A stretch of 64,000 nucleotides of DNA from GCA-2686295 sp964402995 (GTDB lineage Archaea; Nanobdellota; Nanobdellia; Woesearchaeales; GCA-2686295). How positions within the stretch are numbered: position 1 is the stretch's first letter; the number at the start of each line of letters is the position of its first letter. Location of the stretch: the NCBI GenBank assembly GCA_964402995.1, contig CAYOEA010000003.1:62001-126000 (forward strand), given 5' to 3'. The notes beneath the pieces are model-generated. The model worked only from the letters and a program-made list of their open reading frames with translations, had not been told where the DNA came from and did not search any database. The translations under genes and the position numbers were made by a program. Of the stretch, positions 26,468 to 36,276 are shown piece by piece.

Positions 26468-28465
26468 ATGACTAAGAAGCATGTACCTGAAGAGTTTGCT
26501 TTCAAACTACATTCTAAATTTAAACCTGCTGGTTCTCAACCTGCCGCAATTAAAAGTTTAATTAAAGGTCTAAAAGAAAAAAATTCTTTTCAAACTCTTC
26601 TTGGAGTTACTGGTTCAGGTAAAACTTTTACTATGGCTAATGTCATTGAAAAACATAATAAAGCAACTTTAGTTTTTGCTCATAACAAAACTCTTGCAGC
26701 TCAATTATATAATGAATTAAAAGAATTCTTTCCAGAAAATCGTGTTGAATATTTTGTTTCTTATTATGATTATTATCAACCTGAGTCTTATATTCCTTCA
26801 AAAGATCAGTATATAGAAAAAGATTCTCAAATTAATCCTAAGATAGAACAGATGCGTCTTTCAGCAACTGCATCTCTTCTTTCGCGATCGGATACTATTG
26901 TTGTTGCATCTGTATCTTGCATTTATTCTGTTGGTAACCCGAAACATTTTAGACGTCTTGGTCTTGAAGTAAAAAAGTCTCAATCCATTAAACGTAATGA
27001 TATTATCAAAGGTTTAGTTAATATTCTTTTTGAAAGAAACGATACTGAACTTATGCCTGGTAGATTTCGTGTAAAAGGAGATACCATAGATTTTATTCCT
27101 GGTTACTTCAATAATATTATACGTATTGAAATGTTTGGTGATGAAATAGAGCGTATTTTGGAAGTTGATAAGAACACTGGCAAAGTTCTTGAAGAACATA
27201 AATACTTTTTTATTTATCCTGCTAAACATTTTGTTATTCCTGAAAATGAAATTGATAGAGCTCTTGTTGCAATTAAATCTGAACTTGAAGATACTCTTCC
27301 TAAGATGGATTTGCTTGAGTCTCACAGATTAAAACAAAGAACATTATATGACCTTGAAATGATTCAAGAAACTGGTTCTTGTAAAGGTATTGAGAATTAT
27401 TCTTTTCATTTTGAAAATCGAAAAATAGGTAAACGTCCTTTTTGTCTTTTAGATTATTTTCCTGATGATTTTCTTATTATGATTGATGAGTCACATCAGA
27501 CACTTCCTCAGGTTAGAGCTATGTATAAAGGGGATCGTTCTCGTAAAAAGTCATTAATTGATTATGGTTTTAGGCTTCCTAGTGCGTATGATAATCGTCC
27601 TTTAAAGTTTGAAGAATTTGAAGCTGAATTCTTAAAATCTAAATCTGTTGTTTTTGTTTCAGCAACTCCAAGCGAATATGAATTAACACATTCTTCTCAA
27701 ATTATTGAACAAGTTATTCGTCCAACTGGTTTAATTGATCCTAAAGTTTTTATTAAGCCTATCCCTGGACAAATTGATGATTTAAAGCGTGAAATTAAAG
27801 CTGTTATCTCAAAAGGAAATCGTGCTCTTGTAACAACTATCACTAAAAAACTTGCAGAAGAAATGTCTGATTATTTGGCTGGGCAAGGAATTAAAACTCG
27901 TTATCTTCATTCTGAAATTGATACTATTGAGCGAAGTGAAATTATTCGTCAATTAAGAAAAGGTGATTTTGATGTTTTGGTTGGAATTAATCTTTTACGT
28001 GAAGGTCTTGATATTCCTGAAGTTGGTTTCATTGGTATTCTTGATGCTGATAAGGAAGGATTTTTGCGTGACAAACGAAGTCTTATTCAGATTATTGGAC
28101 GTGCTGCAAGAAATGTAGATTCTAAAGTAGTTCTTTATGCAGATGTCATAACTGATTCTATTCGTTCTGCAATTAAAGAAACAGAGCGTAGACGTAATAT
28201 ACAAATTGCTTATAATACTAAGCATAACATCATTCCAAAAACTATTATTAAACCAGTTAAAGATCAGGAAGTTTTTGTTAGGGATGTTAAGCATATTCCA
28301 AAATCTAATATTCCTAAGATGGTTGCAAATTTAGAAAAAGAAATGAATGTTGCTGCTGATAAACTTGATTTTGAAATTGCTATTATTCTTCGTAATCAAA
28401 TTGAAAACTTAAAGAAAAGATTAAGTGAAAAAGAAATTAAAAATAATAAAACGCACAACAGTTAA
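26468..28465 (+). CDS. uvrB: excinuclease ABC subunit B
   Basis: About 665 residues from the ATG at 26468. The upstream extension to a TTG contains the TATA-like TCTATTTAAAG and is therefore not coding. Walker A GVTGSGKT at 46-53, the beta-hairpin motif with YYDYYQPESYIP, DEAD-like motif MIDESHQT, motif VI QIIGRAARN, and a C-terminal UVR domain (LDFEIAIILRNQIENLKKRL) that binds UvrC. UvrB verifies damage after UvrA loading. Ends in a palindrome shared with the terminator region. Confidence 0.97.
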   Translation: MTKKHVPEEFAFKLHSKFKPAGSQPAAIKSLIKGLKEKNSFQTLLGVTGSGKTFTMANVIEKHNKATLVFAHNKTLAAQLYNELKEFFPENRVEYFVSYYDYYQPESYIPSKDQYIEKDSQINPKIEQMRLSATASLLSRSDTIVVASVSCIYSVGNPKHFRRLGLEVKKSQSIKRNDIIKGLVNILFERNDTELMPGRFRVKGDTIDFIPGYFNNIIRIEMFGDEIERILEVDKNTGKVLEEHKYFFIYPAKHFVIPENEIDRALVAIKSELEDTLPKMDLLESHRLKQRTLYDLEMIQETGSCKGIENYSFHFENRKIGKRPFCLLDYFPDDFLIMIDESHQTLPQVRAMYKGDRSRKKSLIDYGFRLPSAYDNRPLKFEEFEAEFLKSKSVVFVSATPSEYELTHSSQIIEQVIRPTGLIDPKVFIKPIPGQIDDLKREIKAVISKGNRALVTTITKKLAEEMSDYLAGQGIKTRYLHSEIDTIERSEIIRQLRKGDFDVLVGINLLREGLDIPEVGFIGILDADKEGFLRDKRSLIQIIGRAARNVDSKVVLYADVITDSIRSAIKETERRRNIQIAYNTKHNIIPKTIIKPVKDQEVFVRDVKHIPKSNIPKMVANLEKEMNVAADKLDFEIAIILRNQIENLKKRLSEKEIKNNKTHNS

Positions 28466-28500
28466 ACTGTTGGCACGCTAAAAATACGTGTTTTTTAGTG
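28456..28500. terminator. two hairpins between convergent uvrB and DEAD-box genes
   Basis: 28456-28472 is a palindrome CAACAGTT-a-AACTGTTG that contains the uvrB stop codon. 28474-28500 pairs CAC...TAAAAA with TTTTTAGTG, with a 2-base bulge. Both transcripts converge here, so a two-way terminator is plausible. Confidence 0.45.
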
Positions 28501-28535
28501 AAATAAAAGATAAAAATAAATTATTTTGTTTATTT

Positions 28536-29795
28536 CTAGTAACTGCTTCTTCTTGGTCCGTCTCTTCGATCTCCGCCTCTAGATCCGCCTCTAGATCCTC
28601 CTCTTCGATCTCCGCCTCTTCGATCTCCACCAAAGCCTCTACCATATGATTCTCCTCTTGGAGGATCTTTATGTTTGATAAGTGCTCTTTCAAATTTTGG
28701 TAGCGGTTCTAATTCGACATTAATATCTGTGTCTCTTAAAACTCTGTCAAAGTTTTCGTGATCTCTTGGAGATAGAACGCTAATTGCCATTCCTTCTTTT
28801 CCAGCTCTAGCTGTTCGACCAATTCTGTGAATATATTCTTTTGATTCTTTTGGAATGTCGTAATTATAAACGTGTGATACGCCTTTAATATCAAGACCTC
28901 TTGCTGCAACATTTGTAGCTACTAAAACATACACTTTTTGTTTGTGAAAGTTAGTCATTATTTGACCTCTTTTCGCTTGTGTAAGTCCGCCGTGAATTGC
29001 TTGTGCTTGAATTTTGTTCGCTTTTAAGTTTGCAGCTACAAAATCTGTGTTTTGTCTTGTGTTACAAAATACCATTACTAATCCTTCTTGTTCTGATTGT
29101 AGTAAATGTACTAACAATGAAAACTTTGCATTATCTCTTACGTCGTAATAGATTTGCTTTAGTTTTGTAGGATCAACTGCGTTTTCTGCTGATACTCTAA
29201 CAGGGTCGTTCATGTATTTTTTGATTATGTAGTCAATGTCTGGTGTGATTGTTGCTGAGAACATTAAGCTTTGTCTTTCTGGTGGGCAAGCGCTCATGAT
29301 TTTTCTAACATCATCAATGAATCCCATGTCTACCATTAAATCTGCTTCGTCTAAAACGAATGTTTTAACTCTTGAGAAATCGATTGTTCCTCTGTCCATG
29401 TGATCTAGAATTCTTCCTGGAGTTCCAACAACAATATCTGCATGTCTTAAATCATCCATTTGTGGATTGATTGATACACCACCATATACTTCTACAATTT
29501 TTAATTTTTTGTGATGTGAGAAGTCTCTTAGTGCGTCAGTAATTTGTTGTGCTAACTCTCTTGTTGGGGCTAATACTAATGCTTGTATTCCGCCTTTTCT
29601 TTCAGTGTTTTGAATTATTCCAACACCGAATGCTAAAGTTTTTCCTGATCCTGTTGCAGATCCTGCAACAACATCTTTTCCTTCTAATACTGCAGGAATA
29701 CTTTTTTCTTGTATTTCTGTTGGTTCAGTAAATCTTTGTTTCTCTATTGATTTTAAGATATCATCGCAGATACCTAATTCTTTAAATTTATTCAT
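28536..29795 (-). CDS. DEAD-box RNA helicase with RGG-rich tail
   Basis: 419 residues. Walker A GSATGSGKT at about 44-52, motif Ia PTRELAQQ, DEAD in FVLDEADLMVD, SAT, and HRIGRTARAG, in the two-RecA-domain order of CshA/DeaD-type helicases. The last 35 residues are repeats of Gly-Gly-Asp-Arg-Arg and Ser-Arg-Gly-Gly, an RNA-binding tail. It unwinds short RNA duplexes in ribosome assembly or mRNA turnover, often important in the cold. The tail is encoded by short DNA repeats. Confidence 0.93.
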   Translation of the reverse strand: MNKFKELGICDDILKSIEKQRFTEPTEIQEKSIPAVLEGKDVVAGSATGSGKTLAFGVGIIQNTERKGGIQALVLAPTRELAQQITDALRDFSHHKKLKIVEVYGGVSINPQMDDLRHADIVVGTPGRILDHMDRGTIDFSRVKTFVLDEADLMVDMGFIDDVRKIMSACPPERQSLMFSATITPDIDYIIKKYMNDPVRVSAENAVDPTKLKQIYYDVRDNAKFSLLVHLLQSEQEGLVMVFCNTRQNTDFVAANLKANKIQAQAIHGGLTQAKRGQIMTNFHKQKVYVLVATNVAARGLDIKGVSHVYNYDIPKESKEYIHRIGRTARAGKEGMAISVLSPRDHENFDRVLRDTDINVELEPLPKFERALIKHKDPPRGESYGRGFGGDRRGGDRRGGSRGGSRGGDRRDGPRRSSY

Positions 29796-30061
29796 TTTAG
29801 TTTCTTAAGAAAAAGTAATTAATTCGTAGTGCGTGATGGGATATATTAGATTTAAATATAAAAATGATTTGAATTTGTTCAAATTAGTTTTCTTGCTTTG
29901 TTAAATTTTCGTGATATTTATTAAGCAAATCGCGATCGTCACTTGTCGAGTAATTCTTCTTCTTTAGCCTCGTTTTATGTAATTTTTTTAACTTAGTGGT
30001 TTGAATTACTTTATAAACTTTTATAAATATTCAAGCTTAATTTGATTATGTACTATTTATT
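29796..30061. other. intergenic region with promoter elements only
   Basis: Divergent spacer between the DEAD-box gene and the 2-hydroxyacid dehydrogenase gene. TATA-like CTTTATAAAC and TTTTATAAATA near 30009-30027 fit a plus-strand promoter. I see no gene, RNA or strong hairpin in the rest. Confidence 0.4.
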
Positions 30062-30125
30062 GAGGTGTATTTATGAAACTTAAAATTTTAGTGATTTTTA
30101 GTTCATAAATTTCCGGAGGAAAACT
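30062..30125 (+). promoter_or_regulatory. structured leader before the 2-hydroxyacid dehydrogenase gene
   Basis: Same element as before cmk and hisS in layout. Outer stem TTATGAA/TTCATAA (30071-30077 with 30102-30108), inner pairs CT/AG and AAAA/TTTT, then CCGGAGGAAAAC before the ATG. Here the small frame from the ATG at 30073 is only 11 codons (MKLKILVIFSS, stop at 30106-30108) and does not reach the gene start. It has its own GAGGTG site (30063-30068). The RNA fold is thus kept while the 19-codon frame is not. Confidence 0.5.
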
Positions 30126-31133
30126 ATGAAAAAACAAACAATCGCATTTTTTGAAATCAAAGATTCTGAATCTTCTTATATTAAAAAAAAACTAAAATCT
30201 TTCAACTTACTTTTTTTTGATGACATAATTAATAATGTTAATATATCTAAATTCAAGAATGTTGATATGATTTCTACGTTCATTTATTCTAGAGTATCAA
30301 AGGATACTATGACTAAGCTTCCGAACCTTAAAGTCATTGCCTCGCGTTCTACTGGCTTTGATCATATTGATTTGGTTGCTGCTAAGAAAAAAAATATTTC
30401 AGTTCTTAATGTTCCTTTTTATGGTGAGAACACAGTTGCGGAACATACTTTTGCACTTATTCTTTCTCTTTCAAGACATGTTCATAAGTCTTATGTTAGA
30501 ACCTTAAAAGATGACTTTTCAATTGATGGTCTCACTGGTTTTGATTTGAAAGGTAAGACTATGGGTCTTATAGGTGGTGGCCGTATCGGTATGCATGTTG
30601 CAAAGATTGCCAGAGGCTTTGGTATGAAAGTTTTAGTTTTTGATTTGCGTCATGATACTTTTTTACAAGAAGTAATTGGTTTTGAATATGTTGAGATGGA
30701 TTATCTTCTAAAAAACTCTGATGTTATTTCTCTCCATGTACCTTACAATAAACATACTAATCATTTAATTAATAAGGAATCTCTTTCAAAAATGAAAAAG
30801 TCCGCTGTTTTGATTAATACTGCGAGAGGCGGTCTTATTGATACTGATGCTCTTTATCATGCACTTTCAAAAAAGCAACTTGCAGGTGCTGGTCTTGATG
30901 TTATTGAAGGTGAAGAATATCTAAAGGAAGAACATGCACTTCTTCATAATTCTTCTAATCCTGATAAGTGGCGTTCTATTGTTAGGGATAATAAGATCTT
31001 CAAACTTGATAATGTTGTTTTTACACCGCATAACGCATTCAATTCAAAAGAAGCTCTATTAAGAATTCTTGATACTTCACTTGATAACTTATTATCTTGT
31101 CAAGATGGAACATGTCAAAATTTAGTAAATTGA
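30126..31133 (+). CDS. D-isomer-specific 2-hydroxyacid dehydrogenase (D-lactate dehydrogenase-like)
   Basis: 335 residues, family length. NAD-binding motif GLIGGGRIGMHVAK near 150-163, then DLRHD; substrate and catalytic residues in INTARGGLIDTDAL (Arg), the Glu region GAGLDVIEGEEYL and the catalytic His in FTPHNAF. The pattern is closest to D-lactate dehydrogenases (LdhA-like), which reduce pyruvate with NADH. Other 2-keto acids are possible. It fits a fermentative metabolism with the hydrogenase nearby. Its leader is the structured element described at 30062. Confidence 0.88.
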   Translation: MKKQTIAFFEIKDSESSYIKKKLKSFNLLFFDDIINNVNISKFKNVDMISTFIYSRVSKDTMTKLPNLKVIASRSTGFDHIDLVAAKKKNISVLNVPFYGENTVAEHTFALILSLSRHVHKSYVRTLKDDFSIDGLTGFDLKGKTMGLIGGGRIGMHVAKIARGFGMKVLVFDLRHDTFLQEVIGFEYVEMDYLLKNSDVISLHVPYNKHTNHLINKESLSKMKKSAVLINTARGGLIDTDALYHALSKKQLAGAGLDVIEGEEYLKEEHALLHNSSNPDKWRSIVRDNKIFKLDNVVFTPHNAFNSKEALLRILDTSLDNLLSCQDGTCQNLVN

Positions 31134-31167
31134 TTTTATTTTTTTTAGAATTATTTTTATGATTTAT

Positions 31168-31851
31168 TTATTTAAGCGCTAGGTCTGCTTCTTTTTTACT
31201 TAGCTTTCTACTTCTTCCAATATGTAGTCCCTCTAAGTCTAGTTTTCCAATTCTTGTTCTTTCAAGTGTTAATACTTTATATCCTAATTCACTAAATATT
31301 TTTTTTACTATATGTTTTCTTCCTTCATGGATTGTGATTTCAACAATATTTTCTTCTATTCTTTCAACTTTACTAGCTTTTGTTATTCTGCCTTCAATTT
31401 CCATTCCGACTTCGATCTTTTTAAGTTCTCTATATGAAATTGTTTTTCCCAGTCTTGCTAAATATGTTTTTTTAGTTTCATTACTTGGGTGTGCTACTTG
31501 GTTTGCAAAATCTCCATCATTTGTTAAGATAATAAGTCCTGTTGTATTAAAGTCTAGTCTTCCTACTGGAAACACTCTTTCTTTAATTTTAATATATTCC
31601 ATGATTGTTGGATAGAATGGATCAGTTAGTGCAGTTACGCATCTTGGCGGTTTGTAGAATGCATAGTATACTTTTTTTTCTTTTTTGATTGGGTTTCCTT
31701 CTACAATTATGTCATCCTCAATAGTTGCTTTATCTCCTATTGTGATTACTGTTCCATTAACACTGACTAATCCTTTCTCAATTAATTCTTCAGCTTTTCT
31801 TCTAGAACAATATCCGTTGTTGCTTAAGATTTTCTGTACCCGTTCTTCCAT
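31168..31851 (-). CDS. RsuA/RluB-family rRNA pseudouridine synthase
   Basis: 227 residues. An S4 RNA-binding domain (ERVQKILSNNGYCSRRKAEEL, about 2-60) is followed by the catalytic domain with FPVGRLDFNTTGLIILTND, where the Asp of GRLD is the nucleophile. It would isomerise a uridine in ribosomal RNA. The family is bacterial in its main distribution, so transfer from bacteria is likely. Which rRNA site is modified cannot be told; RluB and RsuA are close relatives. Confidence 0.9.
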   Translation of the reverse strand: MEERVQKILSNNGYCSRRKAEELIEKGLVSVNGTVITIGDKATIEDDIIVEGNPIKKEKKVYYAFYKPPRCVTALTDPFYPTIMEYIKIKERVFPVGRLDFNTTGLIILTNDGDFANQVAHPSNETKKTYLARLGKTISYRELKKIEVGMEIEGRITKASKVERIEENIVEITIHEGRKHIVKKIFSELGYKVLTLERTRIGKLDLEGLHIGRSRKLSKKEADLALK

Positions 31852-31954
31852 ATTAACATTTAGTTATTTGCTTTTGTTTATATTATTTCTTATTGAAAAT
31901 TATATTTATATCTAAATCAGAAAATATTAAAACTCATCCTTCAATTATTTCATT

Positions 31955-32173
31955 ATGAGTTTTTTAATGAATCGTAACACATCTCCTGAATCTATGAAGA
32001 TTCGTTTTGGAATTATGTCTATTCTATTTGTTGTAGCGGTTGTTTATTATTTAACCAGTTTTGGTATTAGTTTTTCTTTTACTGTTGAATTAGAACGAAC
32101 TTTACTTGCAATTATAGTTGGTATATTTATAGCTCTTATTCATTCAGCAATTTTTCTTAGAAAACTTCTTTAG
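31955..32173 (+). CDS. small protein with two membrane segments
   Basis: 72 residues, two hydrophobic segments (about 18-40 and 48-66). The N-terminal SFLMNRNTSPESMKIR is polar. Its stop overlaps the 3' end of the convergent hydrogenase gene by 4 bases. A TATA-like element is not obvious; the ATG is preceded by no clear ribosome binding site. No family recognised. The short size and lack of a match leave some doubt that it is real. Confidence 0.55.
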   Translation: MSFLMNRNTSPESMKIRFGIMSILFVVAVVYYLTSFGISFSFTVELERTLLAIIVGIFIALIHSAIFLRKLL

Positions 32174-33882
32174 AAATGCTTCTTTTTAGTATAATATGTG
32201 TGCAATAATTTATGTGCTTTTTTTCCGCCTGGAACACCTAAATAATCTTTATATAACTTGAGTGCTGTTGGATTTTTATGTGATTTTCTTATCTTTTTTG
32301 ATTTATCTTCTTTGTTTAGTGCTTTTGCTCTTTTCATTAATGTTATATCGTCATGTGGTCTTGGTTGTCCGCCTCCACCTATGCATCCGCCATAACAAGC
32401 CATTATTTCAATAAAGTGGTATGGTGAGGTTCCTGCTTTGATGTCTTCCATAATCTTACGAGCTTCGCCTAATGTATGTACAACTCCAATCTTAATTTCT
32501 TTACCTGCAAGTTTTAGTGTTGCTTCTTTTACATGATCCATTCCCTGTACTTGTTTATATTCAATTTCTTTCAAATCTTTTCCACTGATAAAGTCTGCTG
32601 CTGTTCTTATTGCAGCTTCCATAACTCCGCCTGTTCTTCCAAATATTGCACCTGCGCCAGTACTTTCTCCAAGTGGATGATCAAAATCTGTATTATGTAA
32701 ATTTACAAAATCCACATTTAGTTGTTTTAAGAGTTTTGCAATTTCAACTGTTGTTAGTACATAATCTGCTTCTCCTGTAAACTCTGGTCTTTTAATTTCA
32801 TATTTTTTTGCAGTACATGGCATTATATCTACTAATATTATATCTTCTGGTTTTTTCTTAATTTTTTTTGCAAAATAAGTTTTTACTAGTGATGAAAGCA
32901 TTGCTTGCGGACTTCTACAACTTGACATATGTCCTAGTTCTTCAAAGAAAAATTGTTCTCCAAATTTAACCCATGCCGGACAACAAGTTGTTATCATTGG
33001 TAAATTTTTATTCGCTTTAAATCTTTTAACAAATTCTGTTGCTTCTTCTATTATAGTTAAGTCTGCTCCAAGGTCTGTGTCAAATACGTAATCAAAGCCT
33101 ATTTGTTTTAGTGCACTAACCATTTTTCCCGTAACAGGAGTTCCTGCTGGCATTCCAAAGCATTCTCCAAGTGTTGCTCTTATTGATGGAGCTGTTTGTG
33201 CAACTAGTATTTTACCAGAATTTAGTGCATCAATTACTGGTTGTATTTCACTTATTTCTGACAGTGCACCTGTTGGACATGCGATTACACATTGTCCGCA
33301 GTTTATGCAGTTTGATGTTGACATATTCTTGCCTTGTGGCGGCATAACTTTGGTATTAAAACCTCTATTCTGAAGACCAATTGCATAAACTGTTTGTTGT
33401 TCATTACAAACTCTTATACATTTTTCACAAAGTATACATTTATTATTATCTCTTCTTATTGAGCTTGATGTTTCATCTACGATTGAAATTCTTTTATCTC
33501 CTTCGTATCTTATTTTATTAACCATCATATCTTTTGAATATGTTTGTAATTTACAATCTAAATTTCGAACACATATAGTGCAATTCAAATCATGATTTGC
33601 TAATAGTAATTCAAGATTAATTCTTCTTGCTTCTAGAATTTTTGGAGTGTGAGTTTTTACTTTCATTCCTGGCATAATTGGAGTTGTACAACTTGAAAGA
33701 AGAGATCTTGCTCCTTCTACTTCTACAACGCAAAGTCTACATGCGCCTATTGGGTGTAATTTGTCATCGTGGCATAAGTGAGGTATTTCTATTCCTTGTC
33801 TTTTGCAAAGTTGAATTATAGTTTCTCCTTTCTTTGCATTAACTTCTTTTCCATTTATTGTTGCTTTGAATATTTTGACCAT
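32170..33882 (-). CDS. hydA: [FeFe] hydrogenase catalytic subunit, HydA type
   Basis: 570 residues from the ATG at 33882. Cofactor sites in order: [2Fe-2S] C37, C48, C51, C65; His-Cys3 [4Fe-4S] H97, C101, C104, C110; two [4Fe-4S] C149-C159 and C192-C202; H-cluster motifs TTCCPAW (298-304), MPCTAKKYE (354-362) and MACYGGCIGGGGQP (494-507). All H-cluster cysteines are present, including the CC of motif 1, so the enzyme should be catalytic. With HydB and HydC it forms the trimeric type that makes H2 from NADH and reduced ferredoxin. Maturases HydE, HydF and HydG are not in this window. Confidence 0.95.
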   Translation of the reverse strand: MVKIFKATINGKEVNAKKGETIIQLCKRQGIEIPHLCHDDKLHPIGACRLCVVEVEGARSLLSSCTTPIMPGMKVKTHTPKILEARRINLELLLANHDLNCTICVRNLDCKLQTYSKDMMVNKIRYEGDKRISIVDETSSSIRRDNNKCILCEKCIRVCNEQQTVYAIGLQNRGFNTKVMPPQGKNMSTSNCINCGQCVIACPTGALSEISEIQPVIDALNSGKILVAQTAPSIRATLGECFGMPAGTPVTGKMVSALKQIGFDYVFDTDLGADLTIIEEATEFVKRFKANKNLPMITTCCPAWVKFGEQFFFEELGHMSSCRSPQAMLSSLVKTYFAKKIKKKPEDIILVDIMPCTAKKYEIKRPEFTGEADYVLTTVEIAKLLKQLNVDFVNLHNTDFDHPLGESTGAGAIFGRTGGVMEAAIRTAADFISGKDLKEIEYKQVQGMDHVKEATLKLAGKEIKIGVVHTLGEARKIMEDIKAGTSPYHFIEIMACYGGCIGGGGQPRPHDDITLMKRAKALNKEDKSKKIRKSHKNPTALKLYKDYLGVPGGKKAHKLLHTYYTKKKHF

Positions 33883-33883
33883 T

Positions 33884-35638
33884 TTATTTCTCAATTATAA
33901 TTGCTTTTGTTGGGCAGACTTTATAGCATATCCCGCAGTGTATACATTTGCTTTGATCTATTGTATGTTGTTGTTTTATTTTTCCACTAATACATTGAAC
34001 TGGGCATTTTTTTGCACAAAGTCCACAACCAGTGCAACTTTCCGTAATAAAATACGTTGGTTTTTTATTTTTTATTTTATCATCATATTCATTTCCAAAA
34101 TGCTTGATTGTTGTAAGTACTGGGTTTGGAGCTGATTGTCCAAGTCCGCATAATGAATTTTCTTGTATATATTTTGCAAGTACTTTAAGATTATCTAAGT
34201 CTTCTTGTTTTGCTTTATGTTTACTTATTTTTTGTAATAATTCATACATTCGATATGTTCCTTCTCTACAAGGAGTGCATTTTCCACAGCTTTCTGATTT
34301 TGTAAATTCAACAAAGAAGTTTGCAATTTCAACCATGTTATCATCTTCATCAAGAATTAGCATTCCGCCTGATCCCATAATACTTCCTGCAGCTGTGATG
34401 CTTTCGTAGTCTACAGTTACTTCTTTTATTTTATCTGCTGGTATGCATCCGCCTGATGGTCCGCCTGTTAAAACTGCTTTAAGTTTTTTATTATTTCTAA
34501 TCCCGCCACCAATTTTATAGACTATATCATGTAGACTTATTCCCATTGGAACTTCTACTACTCCGGTATGTTTTATTTTTCCAGTTAAACAAAGAACTGC
34601 AGTTCCAGGAGATTTTTCTGTTCCGTATTGTTTGAAACTTTCAGGCCCTTCTCTTAATATGTGTGATACGTAAGCATAAGTTTTTACATTATTGATATTT
34701 GTTGGTTTTCCATAAACTCCATTTTGTGCTGGAAATGGTGGCTTTGGTCTTGGCATTCCTCTTTTTCCTTCAAGAGAACTTATTAATGCTGTTTCTTCTC
34801 CACAGATAAATGCTCCTGCTCCTTCAAATATTTCTATATCAAAATTAAATCCTTTTATTCCGCAAATATTTTTCCCTAAAAATCCTTCTTTTTTAGCTTC
34901 ATTAATTGCATTTGTTAATGTTTTTATTGAGTCTGGATATTCTGCTCTAACATAGATGTGAGCTTTTTCTGATCCTACTGCCCAGGCGGCAATAGTCATT
35001 CCTTCTATTACTGCAAATGGATCTCCTTCCATAAGTGTTCTATCCATAAAACTTCCAGGGTCACCTTCATCTGCGTTTGCAATTAGAATTCTTTCTCCTT
35101 CTTCTCTTGCTATGAAACTCCATTTCATTCCTGTGTTAAATCCTGCTCCTCCTCTTCCTCGAAGATTTGATTCTTTAACCATTGCAATTACTTCTTCTGG
35201 TTTCATTACAAGTGCGAGTTTTAATCCTTCAAAACCGCCTGTTCCTAAGTAGTGTTTTATTTTATATGGATCAATTTGACCTGTTCTTCGCATTACATAT
35301 CTTGTTTGGTATTTATAGAAATCTATGTCTTCAACATAAGCTTGATGTCCATCTTCTTCATGTTCAAAGATTAATCTTTTTAGAATTGTTCCTTTTTTTG
35401 CAGAGTTTACAATATCTTTTGCATCTTCTGCTGTAACTTTAGTATATAGAATTTCTTTTTTATTTTGACCAACAACAACTAATGGTCCTACTTCGCACAT
35501 TCCATGACATCCTGTGTGTTCGACTGTTACGTCAAGTTTTGCAGCTTTCACTTCTTTTTTTAAATTCTTAAATATTGAGTCTGACTTTTGTGATCTACAG
35601 CTTCCGCCACCGCAAACGGTTATTTTATTTGCTTTCAA
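33884..35638 (-). CDS. hydB: NuoF-like hydrogenase subunit HydB (NADH/FMN, iron-sulfur)
   Basis: 584 residues. An N-terminal thioredoxin-like [2Fe-2S] domain has C9, C14, C44 and C48. The NuoF core follows with NADH/FMN-binding GRGGAGFNTGMKW and GADEGDPGSFMDR-like ADEGDPGSFMDRTLMEG. Next comes a [4Fe-4S] site ESCGKCTPCREG, and two ferredoxin-type [4Fe-4S] motifs at the end (CTGCGLCAKKCP and CIHCGICYKVCP). This is the flavin subunit of electron-bifurcating hydrogenases. One base separates its stop from the hydA start region. Confidence 0.95.
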   Translation of the reverse strand: MKANKITVCGGGSCRSQKSDSIFKNLKKEVKAAKLDVTVEHTGCHGMCEVGPLVVVGQNKKEILYTKVTAEDAKDIVNSAKKGTILKRLIFEHEEDGHQAYVEDIDFYKYQTRYVMRRTGQIDPYKIKHYLGTGGFEGLKLALVMKPEEVIAMVKESNLRGRGGAGFNTGMKWSFIAREEGERILIANADEGDPGSFMDRTLMEGDPFAVIEGMTIAAWAVGSEKAHIYVRAEYPDSIKTLTNAINEAKKEGFLGKNICGIKGFNFDIEIFEGAGAFICGEETALISSLEGKRGMPRPKPPFPAQNGVYGKPTNINNVKTYAYVSHILREGPESFKQYGTEKSPGTAVLCLTGKIKHTGVVEVPMGISLHDIVYKIGGGIRNNKKLKAVLTGGPSGGCIPADKIKEVTVDYESITAAGSIMGSGGMLILDEDDNMVEIANFFVEFTKSESCGKCTPCREGTYRMYELLQKISKHKAKQEDLDNLKVLAKYIQENSLCGLGQSAPNPVLTTIKHFGNEYDDKIKNKKPTYFITESCTGCGLCAKKCPVQCISGKIKQQHTIDQSKCIHCGICYKVCPTKAIIIEK

Positions 35639-35693
35639 AATTTCACCGCTGTAAAATTTTGATGTCTCAAAAAAAGTTCTTTTTTGCAGACTT

Positions 35694-36155
35694 TCATGCT
35701 TTCACCTTTTTGCTTTTTTTGTATTCTGCTAATATATCTTTTACTTCTTCTTTCTTGACCTTTGAGTATATTTTTCCGTTTACTGTCATAACTGGTGCGC
35801 TTGCACATAATCCTAAACATCTTACTATTTCAAGTGTGAATAAGCCATCTTCGCTTGTTTCGCTTGGAACTATGTCTGCTTGTTTTTTTATTTCATTTAA
35901 TAGCTCAACGCTACCTCTGACATGGCATGCTGTTCCTTCGCAAACACTTATGATATATTTTGCTGGTTGTTCTAATTTAAATTGTGAATAGAATGTTGCA
36001 ACTCCATATATGTGGACTGCTGGAATTTTTAGTCTTCTTGAAACCTTTACTAGTTCTGCTCTTGGTAAGTATCCATGTTTCTCTTGTATTTTTTGAAGTT
36101 CTACTACTACGTTTGCTTTATTACAACTAGAACCATTTTGACTACACCCTTCCAT
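35694..36155 (-). CDS. hydC: NuoE-like hydrogenase subunit HydC
   Basis: 153 residues. A helical N-terminal part (KIQEKHGYLPRAEL, IPAVHIYGVATFYSQF) precedes a thioredoxin-like [2Fe-2S] domain with C72, C77, C113 and C117 (CEGTACHV and CLGLCASAP). It passes electrons between the NuoF-like subunit and HydA. First gene of hydCBA; 55 bases separate it from hydB. An extra Cys pair near the N-terminus (C4, C11) is not part of the usual site. Confidence 0.93.
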   Translation of the reverse strand: MEGCSQNGSSCNKANVVVELQKIQEKHGYLPRAELVKVSRRLKIPAVHIYGVATFYSQFKLEQPAKYIISVCEGTACHVRGSVELLNEIKKQADIVPSETSEDGLFTLEIVRCLGLCASAPVMTVNGKIYSKVKKEEVKDILAEYKKSKKVKA

Positions 36156-36276
36156 GTTTTATTTATTCGTCTCTGTTCTATATAAATATTATCATTAACA
36201 ATAGTTCATTTTATGTGTTTATTCTTAAACAATTTTTCCCGAAAATATTATAAACTAATACTCTTAAAATTAGTCT

